Assembly: GCA_036374795.1 (NCBI GenBank)
Contig: DASUTC010000359.1
Span: 1 to 37,191 of the forward strand
Source: Herpetosiphonaceae bacterium
GTDB lineage: Bacteria > Chloroflexota > Chloroflexia > Chloroflexales > Kallotenuaceae
Direction: 5' to 3'
DNA length: 37,191 nt
In this document: in pieces, positions 29,920 through 37,191 of the stretch
How the letters are laid out: every line of letters starts with the position of its first letter
Position numbering within the stretch: position 1 is the stretch's first letter
Made by a program: the position numbers and the translations under genes
Notes under the pieces: generated by a model
Seen by the model: only the letters and a program-made list of their open reading frames with translations
What the model was told of the DNA's origin: nothing
Database searches by the model: none

Positions 29920-30870
29920 ATGCAACGTAAAGCCTATCCTATCCCCTTCAGCATGCCGTCGCTCGAACGGCTGCGCTCGGCGGATCTGCTGATCCCGTTG
30001 ATCCTGTGCCTTGCGTTTGTGCTGCCCCTGCTGCTGGCGTTCCTGGGCGTGGGCATACGCACCGATAAAGAGACGGCGCTGGTGCTCAACGAGGTCTTTG
30101 TGCTGCCACAGAAAGGAGCCGAGGCGTGGGTCGAGCTGTACAACAACACCGACGAGCCGATCGCGATCGACGGCTGGCGACTCGGCACGGCCAGCGACGA
30201 TGTCGCCACGCTTGAGGGCACCGTCGCGCCGCACGCCTACCGCGTCATCAAAACGCCGGGCGCGTGGAATGAAAAATCTGACGCGGTTATTCTGTACGGC
30301 GTCGACGGCAGCCAGGTCGATCATGTGTACTGGGGACCCGCGCCGGAGAAAAGCCCGATCGTGGGCTGGAGCAAGACCGGTGCAGGCGCGGCATCTGCGC
30401 CCAAGCCGGGCGCGGCGCTGGTGCGCAATCCCCAGGGCCTCGACTCGGATACCGCCAAGGATTGGCGGGGAGCCCGTCCGTCGCCTAACGGACAATCGCC
30501 GGTTTCGCTCAGCACGGGCACGTATCGCCTCCTGTTCGACATCACCAACTATGTCAGCCTGATCGCCGGATTCTTGCTCTGGGGCGCGTTCATCCTGATC
30601 GGCCTGATCGCACGGCGCTTCGAGATGCTGACGGGCCAGCGCTCGTTCTGGATCGCGATGGTCGTCGCGCCGATCGGGATCGTGATCTACAACATCATTC
30701 AATCGTACGCCTTCTTTACGGCGGGTGTGATGAGCGAATGCAAGACGGGCCTGGGCTTTAGCGCCTGCCAGCAGGGCTGGGCCTTCACCGCGCTGTGCAT
30801 ATCGGCGATGGCGATGGCCTATGTGGTCTACCGCTTCTATGGCATTGCGCGTCGCATTCTTGAGGTGTAA
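29920..30870 (+). CDS. Membrane protein with an extracytoplasmic lamin-tail domain
   Basis: A 316-residue protein. One membrane helix (about 23-46) is followed by a lamin-tail domain (about 54-165: LVLNEVFVLPQKGAEAWVEL, NNTDEPIAIDGWRLG, then DHVYWG). Three further helices follow near 207-229, 243-270 and 285-305. The lamin-tail fold is an immunoglobulin-like beta sandwich, found in bacteria in exported or surface proteins. With this topology it would face outwards. It begins 57 nt after the DUF4388 gene and is 3 nt from the next membrane protein. It may connect the GTPase module to the cell envelope; there is no direct evidence for that. Confidence 0.82.
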   Translation: MQRKAYPIPFSMPSLERLRSADLLIPLILCLAFVLPLLLAFLGVGIRTDKETALVLNEVFVLPQKGAEAWVELYNNTDEPIAIDGWRLGTASDDVATLEGTVAPHAYRVIKTPGAWNEKSDAVILYGVDGSQVDHVYWGPAPEKSPIVGWSKTGAGAASAPKPGAALVRNPQGLDSDTAKDWRGARPSPNGQSPVSLSTGTYRLLFDITNYVSLIAGFLLWGAFILIGLIARRFEMLTGQRSFWIAMVVAPIGIVIYNIIQSYAFFTAGVMSECKTGLGFSACQQGWAFTALCISAMAMAYVVYRFYGIARRILEV

Positions 30871-30873
30871 ACG

Positions 30874-31212
30874 ATGGAGTATAACCTGTTCCATATTGGC
30901 CTGATTCTGGAGATCGGCATCATCGTGCTGGCGATGGTCCTGTTCCGCTTCGCGCGGGTGCTGGGCGGCCTGCTCGATCTGATCCATCGTCCGCCGCTTG
31001 AGGTCTGGCTTAAGCTCTCCGGCTGGATCATGATCATCGGCTTCGCGGTGCTGCACTATATCGCCGTAGCGTTCCTCTATCCCAACGTCGCCAATCCACG
31101 CATGTTGCAGCTCCTATGGATCGCCCGCTCGATCTCGTTCTTCTCGCTCCTCGTCGCCGCCGTGCTGGCCTTTGTGCCGTCGTTCCTGTACTACCGCTGG
31201 ACGAACCAGTAG
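30874..31212 (+). CDS. Small membrane protein, partner candidate of the lamin-tail protein
   Basis: A 112-residue protein of unknown family with three hydrophobic segments: about 6-26 (FHIGLILEIGIIVLAMVLF), 47-68 (LSGWIMIIGFAVLHYIAVAF) and 80-105 (LLWIARSISFFSLLVAAVLA). It starts 3 nt after the lamin-tail gene stop, so the two are translationally coupled and probably form a membrane complex. It ends the Roadblock-GTPase-DUF4388 unit. No charged catalytic motif is visible. Confidence 0.75.
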   Translation: MEYNLFHIGLILEIGIIVLAMVLFRFARVLGGLLDLIHRPPLEVWLKLSGWIMIIGFAVLHYIAVAFLYPNVANPRMLQLLWIARSISFFSLLVAAVLAFVPSFLYYRWTNQ

Positions 31213-31296
31213 GCGAGCGCTGCGAGGCCGGGGGTGTGGAGTGGCATCCATTATCTTCTCTACCCCTTCACCCGATGGCGAACCAAGACCTGGGGG

Positions 31297-31420
31297 ACGA
31301 ACAAGCAAAAGAACAAGGGAATAAAGAACAGAGCCGTAGCCTCCTTGCTCTCTTGTTCCCTTGCTCCCTTGTTTCTATGCTCCCCTGATTCCTGAACTCA
31401 GAACGTTGAACTCAAAAAAA
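31297..31420. repeat. Intergenic inverted low-complexity repeat (GAACAAGGGAA / TTGTTCCCTTG)
   Basis: AGAACAAGGGAATAAAGAAC is followed by CTCTTGTTCCCTTGCTCCC, which is complementary, so a hairpin can form; GAACTCAGAACGTTGAACTC then follows. Words are shared with 1116-1191. It fills the gap upstream of the purH promoter. Confidence 0.65.
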
Positions 31421-31424
31421 GCGG

Positions 31425-31430
31425 TATAAT
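31425..31430 (+). promoter_or_regulatory. -10 box of the riboswitch-purH transcript
   Basis: A perfect TATAAT lies 19 nt upstream of the riboswitch P1 stem. TTGAAC at 31406-31411 is too close (13 nt) for a standard -35, so the -35 is unresolved. Confidence 0.6.
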
Positions 31431-31448
31431 CAGGCCGATACCTGAGCC

Positions 31449-31551
31449 GCTCGAATGACTGGCGATACGACGTGGAGTACCACGAGGAAGTTCGAGCGCT
31501 ATGCAGTGCCGTTCGCCTGGGCCGGGTTCCGAACCATTCGGAGCCTTTTTT
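31449..31551 (+). promoter_or_regulatory. ZTP/ZMP (pfl) riboswitch with intrinsic terminator, upstream of purH
   Basis: The aptamer senses ZTP/ZMP (AICAR), the signal of 10-formyl-tetrahydrofolate shortage. P1 is GCTCGAA (31449-31455) with TTCGAGC (31491-31497). Inside it are the conserved TGACTGGCG segment and a GTGG/CCAC hairpin with GAGGAAG. The second domain ends in CGCCTGGGC (31514-31522), a conserved signature. A terminator stem GGTTCCGAA (31525-31533) with TTCGGAGCC (31537-31545) and T6 follows at once. Ligand binding should prevent terminator formation and switch purH on. The layout and gene context match known members. Confidence 0.9.
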
Positions 31552-31571
31552 GTTGGCAAAAGGAGCGAACT

Positions 31572-33092
31572 ATGCGAGCAATCATCAGCGTGTCGGATAA
31601 AACCGGGCTTGGCGAGTTTAGCCGTGGTCTGGCCGCGCTCGGCGTCGAAATCTTCTCGACCGGCGGCACGCTCAAAGCGCTGGAGCGCGAGCAGGTGGCC
31701 GCTCGCTCGATCAGCGATCTGACCGGCTTTCCCGAAATCCTCGAAGGCCGCGTCAAAACGCTGCATCCCGCCGTTCACGGCGGCATCCTGCATCGCCGCA
31801 GCCGCCCCGACGACGTAGCGCAGATCGCGCAGCACAGCATCGCGGCGATCGATCTGGTCGTGGTCAATCTTTATCCCTTCCGCGAGACGATCGCGCGGCC
31901 CGATGTCGGGCTGCAAGACGCGCTTGAGCAGATCGACATCGGCGGGCCGACCATGATCCGCGCCGCTGCCAAGAATTTCCCCGACGTGCTGGTCGTCGTC
32001 GAGCCTGCCGACTATCCGCGCATTCTGGCCGCGCTGCAACAGGACGCGGTCGATCTCACGCTGCGCCGCGCGCTGGCCGCCAAAGCCTTCGCCCACACCG
32101 CCGCCTACGATAGCGCCATCGCCGCCTATCTGACGGTCGAGCAGTTCCCGGCGACGCTGCCGCTGGCCTGGCACAAAGCCTACGACCTGCGCTACGGCGA
32201 GAATCCGCACCAGCCAGCCGCGTTTTATCGCGCCGACGCCGACACGAGCGGCACGATCGCCGCCGCCACGCCGTTGCAGGGCAAGGAGCTATCCTTCAAT
32301 AACCTGCTCGACGCCGATGCCGCCTGGCAGATCGTGCAGAGCTTCGCAGCGCCGACCGTGACCATCATCAAGCACAGCAACCCATGCGGCCTGGCCTCGG
32401 ACGGGGATCTGGTCGCGGCACATGCGGCGGCGCGCTCAGGCGATCCCGTGTCGGCGTTCGGCGGCATCGTCGGCATCAATCGTCCGGTCGACGGCAGGCT
32501 GGCCGCCGCGATGCAGCGCTACTTCTACGAGGTGATCATCGCGCCCGCGTTCGACGACGAGGCCCGCGCGATCTTCGCGAGCAAGACCAACCTGCGCCTG
32601 CTTGAGCTTGCAATGCGCCCGCAGCATGGTACATTGTGGGACTATCGACAGGTCAGCGGCGGCCTGCTGGCTCAGGCCCGAGATAACGTCGCCGACGACG
32701 ATCCGACAGGCTGGAGGGTCGTCTCCGAGCGACAGCCGACGCCGGAGCAGCTAGCCGCACTGGTTTTCGCCTGGAAAGCGTGCGCGTTCGTCAAGTCGAA
32801 TGCAATCGTGCTGGTGCAGGGCGAGACGCTGGTCGGAATGGGCGCGGGACAGCCCTCGCGGGTCGACTCGGTGCAGATCGCCGCGCGCAAGGCGGGCGAG
32901 CGCGCCCAGGGCAGCGTGCTGGCCTCGGATGCGTTCTTTCCCAAGGCCGACGGCGTGGAGGCTGCCGCAGCCGCAGGCGCGGTTGCGATCGTGCAGCCGG
33001 GCGGCTCGCAGGCCGACGACGAGGTGATCGCCACGGCGAACCGGCTGGGGCTGGTGATGGTCTTCACCGGACGCCGCCACTTTAAACATTAG
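31572..33092 (+). CDS. purH: Bifunctional AICAR formyltransferase / IMP cyclohydrolase
   Basis: PurH performs the last two steps of IMP synthesis, using AICAR and 10-formyl-tetrahydrofolate. The 506-residue length is normal. The N-terminal IMP cyclohydrolase domain opens [16 protein letters not shown] and has [19 protein letters not shown] and LYPFRETIA. The formyltransferase part has [21 protein letters not shown], the catalytic Lys-His in [15 protein letters not shown] and a C-terminal [11 protein letters not shown] with [19 protein letters not shown] precedes the ATG at 31572. A longer frame beginning inside the riboswitch is an artefact. Expression is controlled by the ZTP riboswitch just upstream. 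Confidence 0.97.
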   Translation: MRAIISVSDKTGLGEFSRGLAALGVEIFSTGGTLKALEREQVAARSISDLTGFPEILEGRVKTLHPAVHGGILHRRSRPDDVAQIAQHSIAAIDLVVVNLYPFRETIARPDVGLQDALEQIDIGGPTMIRAAAKNFPDVLVVVEPADYPRILAALQQDAVDLTLRRALAAKAFAHTAAYDSAIAAYLTVEQFPATLPLAWHKAYDLRYGENPHQPAAFYRADADTSGTIAAATPLQGKELSFNNLLDADAAWQIVQSFAAPTVTIIKHSNPCGLASDGDLVAAHAAARSGDPVSAFGGIVGINRPVDGRLAAAMQRYFYEVIIAPAFDDEARAIFASKTNLRLLELAMRPQHGTLWDYRQVSGGLLAQARDNVADDDPTGWRVVSERQPTPEQLAALVFAWKACAFVKSNAIVLVQGETLVGMGAGQPSRVDSVQIAARKAGERAQGSVLASDAFFPKADGVEAAAAAGAVAIVQPGGSQADDEVIATANRLGLVMVFTGRRHFKH

Positions 33093-33132
33093 CGTACAGC
33101 CAGGATCGGCAGCCTGCCTGCCGCTCCGCTCG

Positions 33133-33759
33133 ATGGATCGCGTGATGCTCAAATTCGACGAAAAAGGCTTGATCCCGGCGATCGTGCAGCATGCTCGCAG
33201 CGGCGAGGTGCTCATGCTGGGCTACATGAACGAGACGGCGCTGGCTCAGACCCAGGAGAGCGGCCTTGTCACCTTCTGGAGCCGCTCGCGCGGCGAGCTA
33301 TGGCAAAAAGGTGCAACCAGCGGCAATCTGCTGCGGCTGGTCGAGATCCGGCTGGATTGCGACGGCGATACGCTGCTGGTGCTGGCCGAGCCTGCGGGGC
33401 CGACCTGCCATACGGGCGCGCGCTCCTGCTTCTGGCGCTCGCTCTCCGACGAGCCCGCGACCGCGCCGCGTCCGGCCAGCGCGGTGCTCAGCCAGCTTGC
33501 CGATCTGATCGAGCGGCGCAAGCAGGAGCAGACCGAGGGATCGTACACCGTCAAGCTGCTCAACGGCGGCCCTGAGCGGATTGGCAAAAAGGTGGGCGAA
33601 GAGGCAACCGAGGTGGTGATCGGCGCGATGAAAGGCGATCCCGACGAGCTAGCCTACGAAACCGCCGATCTGCTCTACCATACCTTCGTGCTGCTGGCTC
33701 ATCAGGGCGTCGCGCCTGAGCAGGTCTGGGCCGAGCTTGAGCGCCGCTATAACAAGTGA
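33133..33759 (+). CDS. hisIE: Bifunctional phosphoribosyl-AMP cyclohydrolase / phosphoribosyl-ATP pyrophosphohydrolase
   Basis: HisIE catalyses steps two and three of histidine synthesis. The HisI part (1-110) has [40 protein letters not shown] and the metal and active-site motif [20 protein letters not shown] followed by SCF. The HisE part (about 115-205) has [28 protein letters not shown] and [15 protein letters not shown]. No HisG, HisA or HisF gene lies in the window. The gene follows purH by 40 nt without a terminator, so it is likely read from the ZTP-controlled transcript. This is logical because histidine synthesis releases AICAR. The ATG at 33133 or 33145 is possible. Confidence 0.95.
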   Translation: MDRVMLKFDEKGLIPAIVQHARSGEVLMLGYMNETALAQTQESGLVTFWSRSRGELWQKGATSGNLLRLVEIRLDCDGDTLLVLAEPAGPTCHTGARSCFWRSLSDEPATAPRPASAVLSQLADLIERRKQEQTEGSYTVKLLNGGPERIGKKVGEEATEVVIGAMKGDPDELAYETADLLYHTFVLLAHQGVAPEQVWAELERRYNK

Positions 33760-34589
33760 GCAAGCGCATGGCCGACGTAGCAACCGATCGACACTACCTC
33801 GATTACCAGTACGGCGACGCCGAGAAGCTGCGCATCCGCCAGCAGAGCCACGCGCTCTACAGCGAGCAGACGCGGAGCTTCTTCGACTGGCTGATGCCGC
33901 TGATCGATCCGCAGCCGGACGCGCTGATCGCCGATGTTGGCTGCGGCTCCGGCATCTATCATCCGCTGTTCGTGCCCTACGGCGTGCGGATCGTCGCGGT
34001 CGATGCATCGCGCGGCATGCTCGACGCGGTACGCCAGCAGGCGCAACAGCAGCGGCTGCCGGTCCAGCCGGTGCAGGCGTTCGCCGAGGCGCTGCCGCTG
34101 CCCGACGCCTGCTGCGAGCGCGTGATGGGCAACCATATGCTCTATCATATCGCGGATCAGCGCGCGGCGCTGCGTGAGATGCGCCGGGTGCTCACGCCCG
34201 GCGGCAAGGTGATCCTGGCGACCAACGGTGCCGACAACGGCCAGCGGCTGATCGACCTGCATGCCGAGGCCGCGCAGGAGGCGGGCTACACGCCGCTTGG
34301 TCATCGCGTGCTCGCGCGCTTTAGCCTGGACCATCTCGATCTCGTGCGTGAGGTCTTTCCCACCGCCGAGCGCCACGTGTATCAGGATGCGTTTCTTTTT
34401 CCTACACCGCAGGCGGCGCTTGCGTACTATGCCTCGATGCCGATCGATCTGATCGAGAAGCTGCCTGAGGACGGCAGCCACCGGGCAAGGCTGCTGCCGC
34501 TGGTGGAGCGACGAATCGCGGCGATCATCGAGCGCGAGGGCGTGTTGCGCGTGCCCAAAAATACCGGCTGCTTCGTAGCCACCGTGTAG
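33756..34589 (+). CDS. Class I SAM-dependent methyltransferase, substrate unknown
   Basis: The 277-residue protein has a Rossmann methyltransferase core: motif [17 protein letters not shown], acidic [34 protein letters not shown] and the post-motif [19 protein letters not shown]. It is a UbiE/Methyltransf_11-type enzyme; the substrate is not apparent. The GTG at 33756 overlaps the hisIE stop (GTGA), a typical coupling arrangement; an ATG at 33768 is the alternative. It is the last gene before the bidirectional terminator at 34609-34638, so it belongs to the purH-hisIE transcript. Confidence 0.87.
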   Translation: MSKRMADVATDRHYLDYQYGDAEKLRIRQQSHALYSEQTRSFFDWLMPLIDPQPDALIADVGCGSGIYHPLFVPYGVRIVAVDASRGMLDAVRQQAQQQRLPVQPVQAFAEALPLPDACCERVMGNHMLYHIADQRAALREMRRVLTPGGKVILATNGADNGQRLIDLHAEAAQEAGYTPLGHRVLARFSLDHLDLVREVFPTAERHVYQDAFLFPTPQAALAYYASMPIDLIEKLPEDGSHRARLLPLVERRIAAIIEREGVLRVPKNTGCFVATV

Positions 34590-34608
34590 CGGCCACCGCT
34601 TAAATACA

Positions 34609-34638
34609 AGCGGGACGGGCCGTAAAGCCCGTCCCGCT
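34609..34638. terminator. Bidirectional terminator between the methyltransferase and rimM genes
   Basis: AGCGGGACGGGC and GCCCGTCCCGCT form a perfect 12-bp stem with a 6-nt loop. CTTTGATT follows on the plus strand and TTGTATTTAAG on the minus strand. The genes on both sides converge here. Confidence 0.8.
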
Positions 34639-34654
34639 GCGCTTTGATTCTGGA

Positions 34655-35185
34655 CTACTCCAACATACCCGGCAGCGGATCGATCACCACCAGCCCCGCC
34701 GCGACGTTGAGCTGCTTGACCACATCCTTGATCATCGGGATCAGCGCCTCGCCGCCTTCGGGGCGTGTGACGACCAGCACCTCATTCGCGCCGGTTTCGA
34801 TGACCTCTTTGACCGTGCCGACAACTGCCCCGTCCACGGTTTCGACGCGCAGACCCGGCAGGTCGTGCAGGTAGTACTCATCCTCGTCCAGCGGCAGCGC
34901 GTCGGCCTGGCGGATATAGACCTCCTGGCCGCGCAGCGCCTCGGCAGCCTCGCGCGTGTCGATGCCGGAGAGGTTGATGATCATCACCGAGGCTTTATGC
35001 TCGGCAGCCCGGCGCAGCTTGTAGGGCGTGAGATCCTCGCCGATAAACACCACTGAGATGCGGCGCAGATGCTCAGGGCGATTGGTGATCGCGTGCAGCT
35101 TAAGCTGGCCGTGAATACCAAACGGCATCGTGATCTGCCCGACCAGCAGCAGTTCGTCGGGTGAGGGGCGTGGGTTCTGGCTCAT
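34655..35185 (-). CDS. rimM: Ribosome maturation factor RimM
   Basis: RimM binds ribosomal protein S19 and helps mature the 16S rRNA 3' domain. The 176-residue protein has the N-terminal RimM domain (LLLVGQITMPFGIHGQLKLH, a G-x-I-x2-P-F-G-x2-G pattern) and a C-terminal PRC-barrel (YYLHDLPGLRVETVDGAVVG, then VKEVIETGANEVLVV, EALIPMIKDVV and IDPLPGM). It is last in the operon ffh-rpsP-khpA-rimM. Only 1 nt separates it from the khpA stop. trmD, which often follows rimM, is absent here. Confidence 0.95.
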   Translation of the reverse strand: MSQNPRPSPDELLLVGQITMPFGIHGQLKLHAITNRPEHLRRISVVFIGEDLTPYKLRRAAEHKASVMIINLSGIDTREAAEALRGQEVYIRQADALPLDEDEYYLHDLPGLRVETVDGAVVGTVKEVIETGANEVLVVTRPEGGEALIPMIKDVVKQLNVAAGLVVIDPLPGMLE

Positions 35186-35186
35186 G

Positions 35187-35417
35187 TTACGAGTTAATAT
35201 CTAAGTGAACACGCTTGCGCTCGCGTGCCGCGGCAACGCCCAGCACGTCGCGGATCGCCTTGGCAACCCGTCCGCTTCGCCCGATCACCTTGCCCGCATC
35301 GGTCGGCGCAACCGTCAGCTCCAGCGTGATCGCAAACCGTCCATCGCGCTCGCGAACGCGCACCGCTTCGGGATGATCGACCAGCTCTTTAACGATGAAC
35401 AGGAGCAATTCTTTCAT
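35187..35417 (-). CDS. khpA: KH-domain RNA-binding protein KhpA
   Basis: A 76-residue single type-II KH domain protein. The start is MKELLLFIVKELVDHPEAVR; the helix-turn GKVIGRSGRVAKAIRDVLGV carries the G-x-x-G-type RNA-binding loop (GRSG). The ATG at 35417 is preferred over an in-frame start 33 nt upstream that is not conserved. The family forms a heterodimer with KhpB/Jag in Firmicutes and affects cell length and division; that role is not shown here. Position between rpsP and rimM is the standard operon place. Confidence 0.93.
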   Translation of the reverse strand: MKELLLFIVKELVDHPEAVRVRERDGRFAITLELTVAPTDAGKVIGRSGRVAKAIRDVLGVAAARERKRVHLDINS

Positions 35418-35431
35418 AATGTAGCACAAAG

Positions 35432-35455
35432 AACAAAAGGCTACCGACATGCCTT
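35432..35455 (-). other. AT/GC stem-loop just upstream of khpA
   Basis: On the minus strand AAAAGGC and GCCTTTT pair around a 9-nt loop and are followed by TTTTGTTC-like sequence. It may act as a weak attenuator before khpA. Confidence 0.4.
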
Positions 35456-35481
35456 TTGCTCTTGCTCAACTCCTCAATCGT

Positions 35482-35536
35482 CTCATGCAGAATCAAGCAG
35501 CATGCTTTGAAAACAGGGTGTCAGATTCCGCATGAG
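35482..35536 (-). other. Intercistronic inverted repeat between rpsP and khpA
   Basis: CTCATGCAGAATC and GATTCCGCATGAG pair over 13 positions. The single non-Watson-Crick position is G-U on the minus-strand transcript but A-C on the plus, consistent with a structure in the operon mRNA. A smaller AAGCA/TGCTT stem lies inside the loop. The rest of the 35,418-35,599 gap has a GC-rich GGGCGGG/CCCGGG stretch. Confidence 0.5.
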
Positions 35537-35599
35537 AACGGGAAATGATTGGGGGACAACCCGGGCCCAAAGGGCACCCGCCCCTGGCCTGACGGCGCG

Positions 35600-35896
35600 T
35601 TAGCCCTGCGCTTCGGCTGGCTGCGCCGCCTCTGGCGTGTAGGGCGTGCCCGGCTTCGCATCGACGCCAACTTTGCCCAGCAGATAGGCGACCGTCTCCG
35701 AGGGCTGCGCGCCGACGCTTAGCCAGTAGCGCGCGCGGTCGGCGTTGATGTTCAGCACCTTGGGCTGCTGTACCGGGTTGTAGTTCCCAATGATCTCGAT
35801 AAACTTGCCATCACGCGGCGAGCGCGAATCGGCAACGACGACACGATAGCTAGGCTTTTTGTTCTTGCCGCGCCGCAGCAAACGAATCCGAACCAC
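35600..35896 (-). CDS. rpsP: 30S ribosomal protein S16
   Basis: A 98-residue ribosomal protein with the family core: [40 protein letters not shown] and [23 protein letters not shown] short Pro/Ala/Glu-rich C-terminal tail extends beyond the core. It lies between ffh and khpA on the same strand, the classical arrangement of the ffh-rpsP operon. GGAGGA is close to the ATG. Confidence 0.97.
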   Translation of the reverse strand: MVRIRLLRRGKNKKPSYRVVVADSRSPRDGKFIEIIGNYNPVQQPKVLNINADRARYWLSVGAQPSETVAYLLGKVGVDAKPGTPYTPEAAQPAEAQG

Positions 35897-35979
35897 GAAA
35901 TCCTCCGAATAACAAATAGTTAGTTAATAATCAACATGCTGTCCGATCGCCGCCCGACCTGAGCGGACCAGGACACTTG

Positions 35980-37191
<1,212 letters not shown>

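Noticed and set aside
29863-31056. A 397-codon minus-strand open frame opposite the lamin-tail gene
   Set aside because: Charged low-complexity translation without a family; the plus-strand protein has coherent membrane helices and a lamin-tail domain.
31455-31571. A 39-codon N-terminal extension of purH starting inside the riboswitch
   Set aside because: It reads through the aptamer and terminator, and the PurH family begins at [12 protein letters not shown] (31572), which has a ribosome-binding site.

Overview
The window is a GC-rich bacterial chromosome segment that reads like a member of the Chloroflexota, most likely class Chloroflexia. That is an inference from gene content: a Roadblock/MglA-type GTPase/DUF4388 cluster, a MurT-type Mur ligase, many sensory proteins, and intergenic GAACTT/CTTGTTCCC-type repeats. 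No rRNA, tRNA, CRISPR array, integrase or intact insertion sequence was seen. Both window edges cut genes: a dGTPase-like gene on the left and ffh on the right.

Left part (1-12.1 kb). On the minus strand are the start of a dGTPase-like HD hydrolase, a small membrane protein and a MurT-like ligase. A decayed AhpD/carboxymuconolactone-decarboxylase-like remnant follows. Two secreted enzymes come next on the plus strand: a 1006-residue multidomain nuclease (lamin-tail, OB-like, endonuclease/exonuclease/phosphatase, PKD and PxKF regions) and an M36/thermolysin-like metallopeptidase. A minus-strand DUF4160-DUF2442 pair follows, with DUF4160 frameshifted. Then come dusB and a GT87-like membrane glycosyltransferase.

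Centre (12.1-26.5 kb). dCTP deaminase is interrupted by a 206-residue mini-intein. It is followed by a tight cluster of heptose-7-phosphate kinase, heptose-1-phosphate nucleotidyltransferase, PIG-L deacetylase and MurJ. On the minus strand are an ANTAR response regulator with a membrane-anchored partner, a complete ECF vitamin/metal-type transporter (fused EcfAA', S component, EcfT), and a two-component system (OmpR-type regulator, disordered protein, GAF-PAS histidine kinase). A small heat-shock protein diverges from the kinase.

Right part (26.5-37.2 kb). An orphan HTH protein precedes a six-gene unit: two Roadblock proteins, an MglA-like GTPase, a DUF4388/PATAN protein, a lamin-tail membrane protein and a small membrane protein. 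This looks like a cell-polarity or motility-type GTPase module coupled to the envelope. A ZTP (pfl) riboswitch with its own intrinsic terminator then controls purH, followed by hisIE and a methyltransferase. The window ends with the convergent housekeeping operon ffh-rpsP-khpA-rimM.

The strongest points for follow-up are the dcd mini-intein with a probable endonuclease remnant, the ZTP switch ahead of purH-hisIE, and the Roadblock-GTPase-DUF4388-lamin-tail locus.
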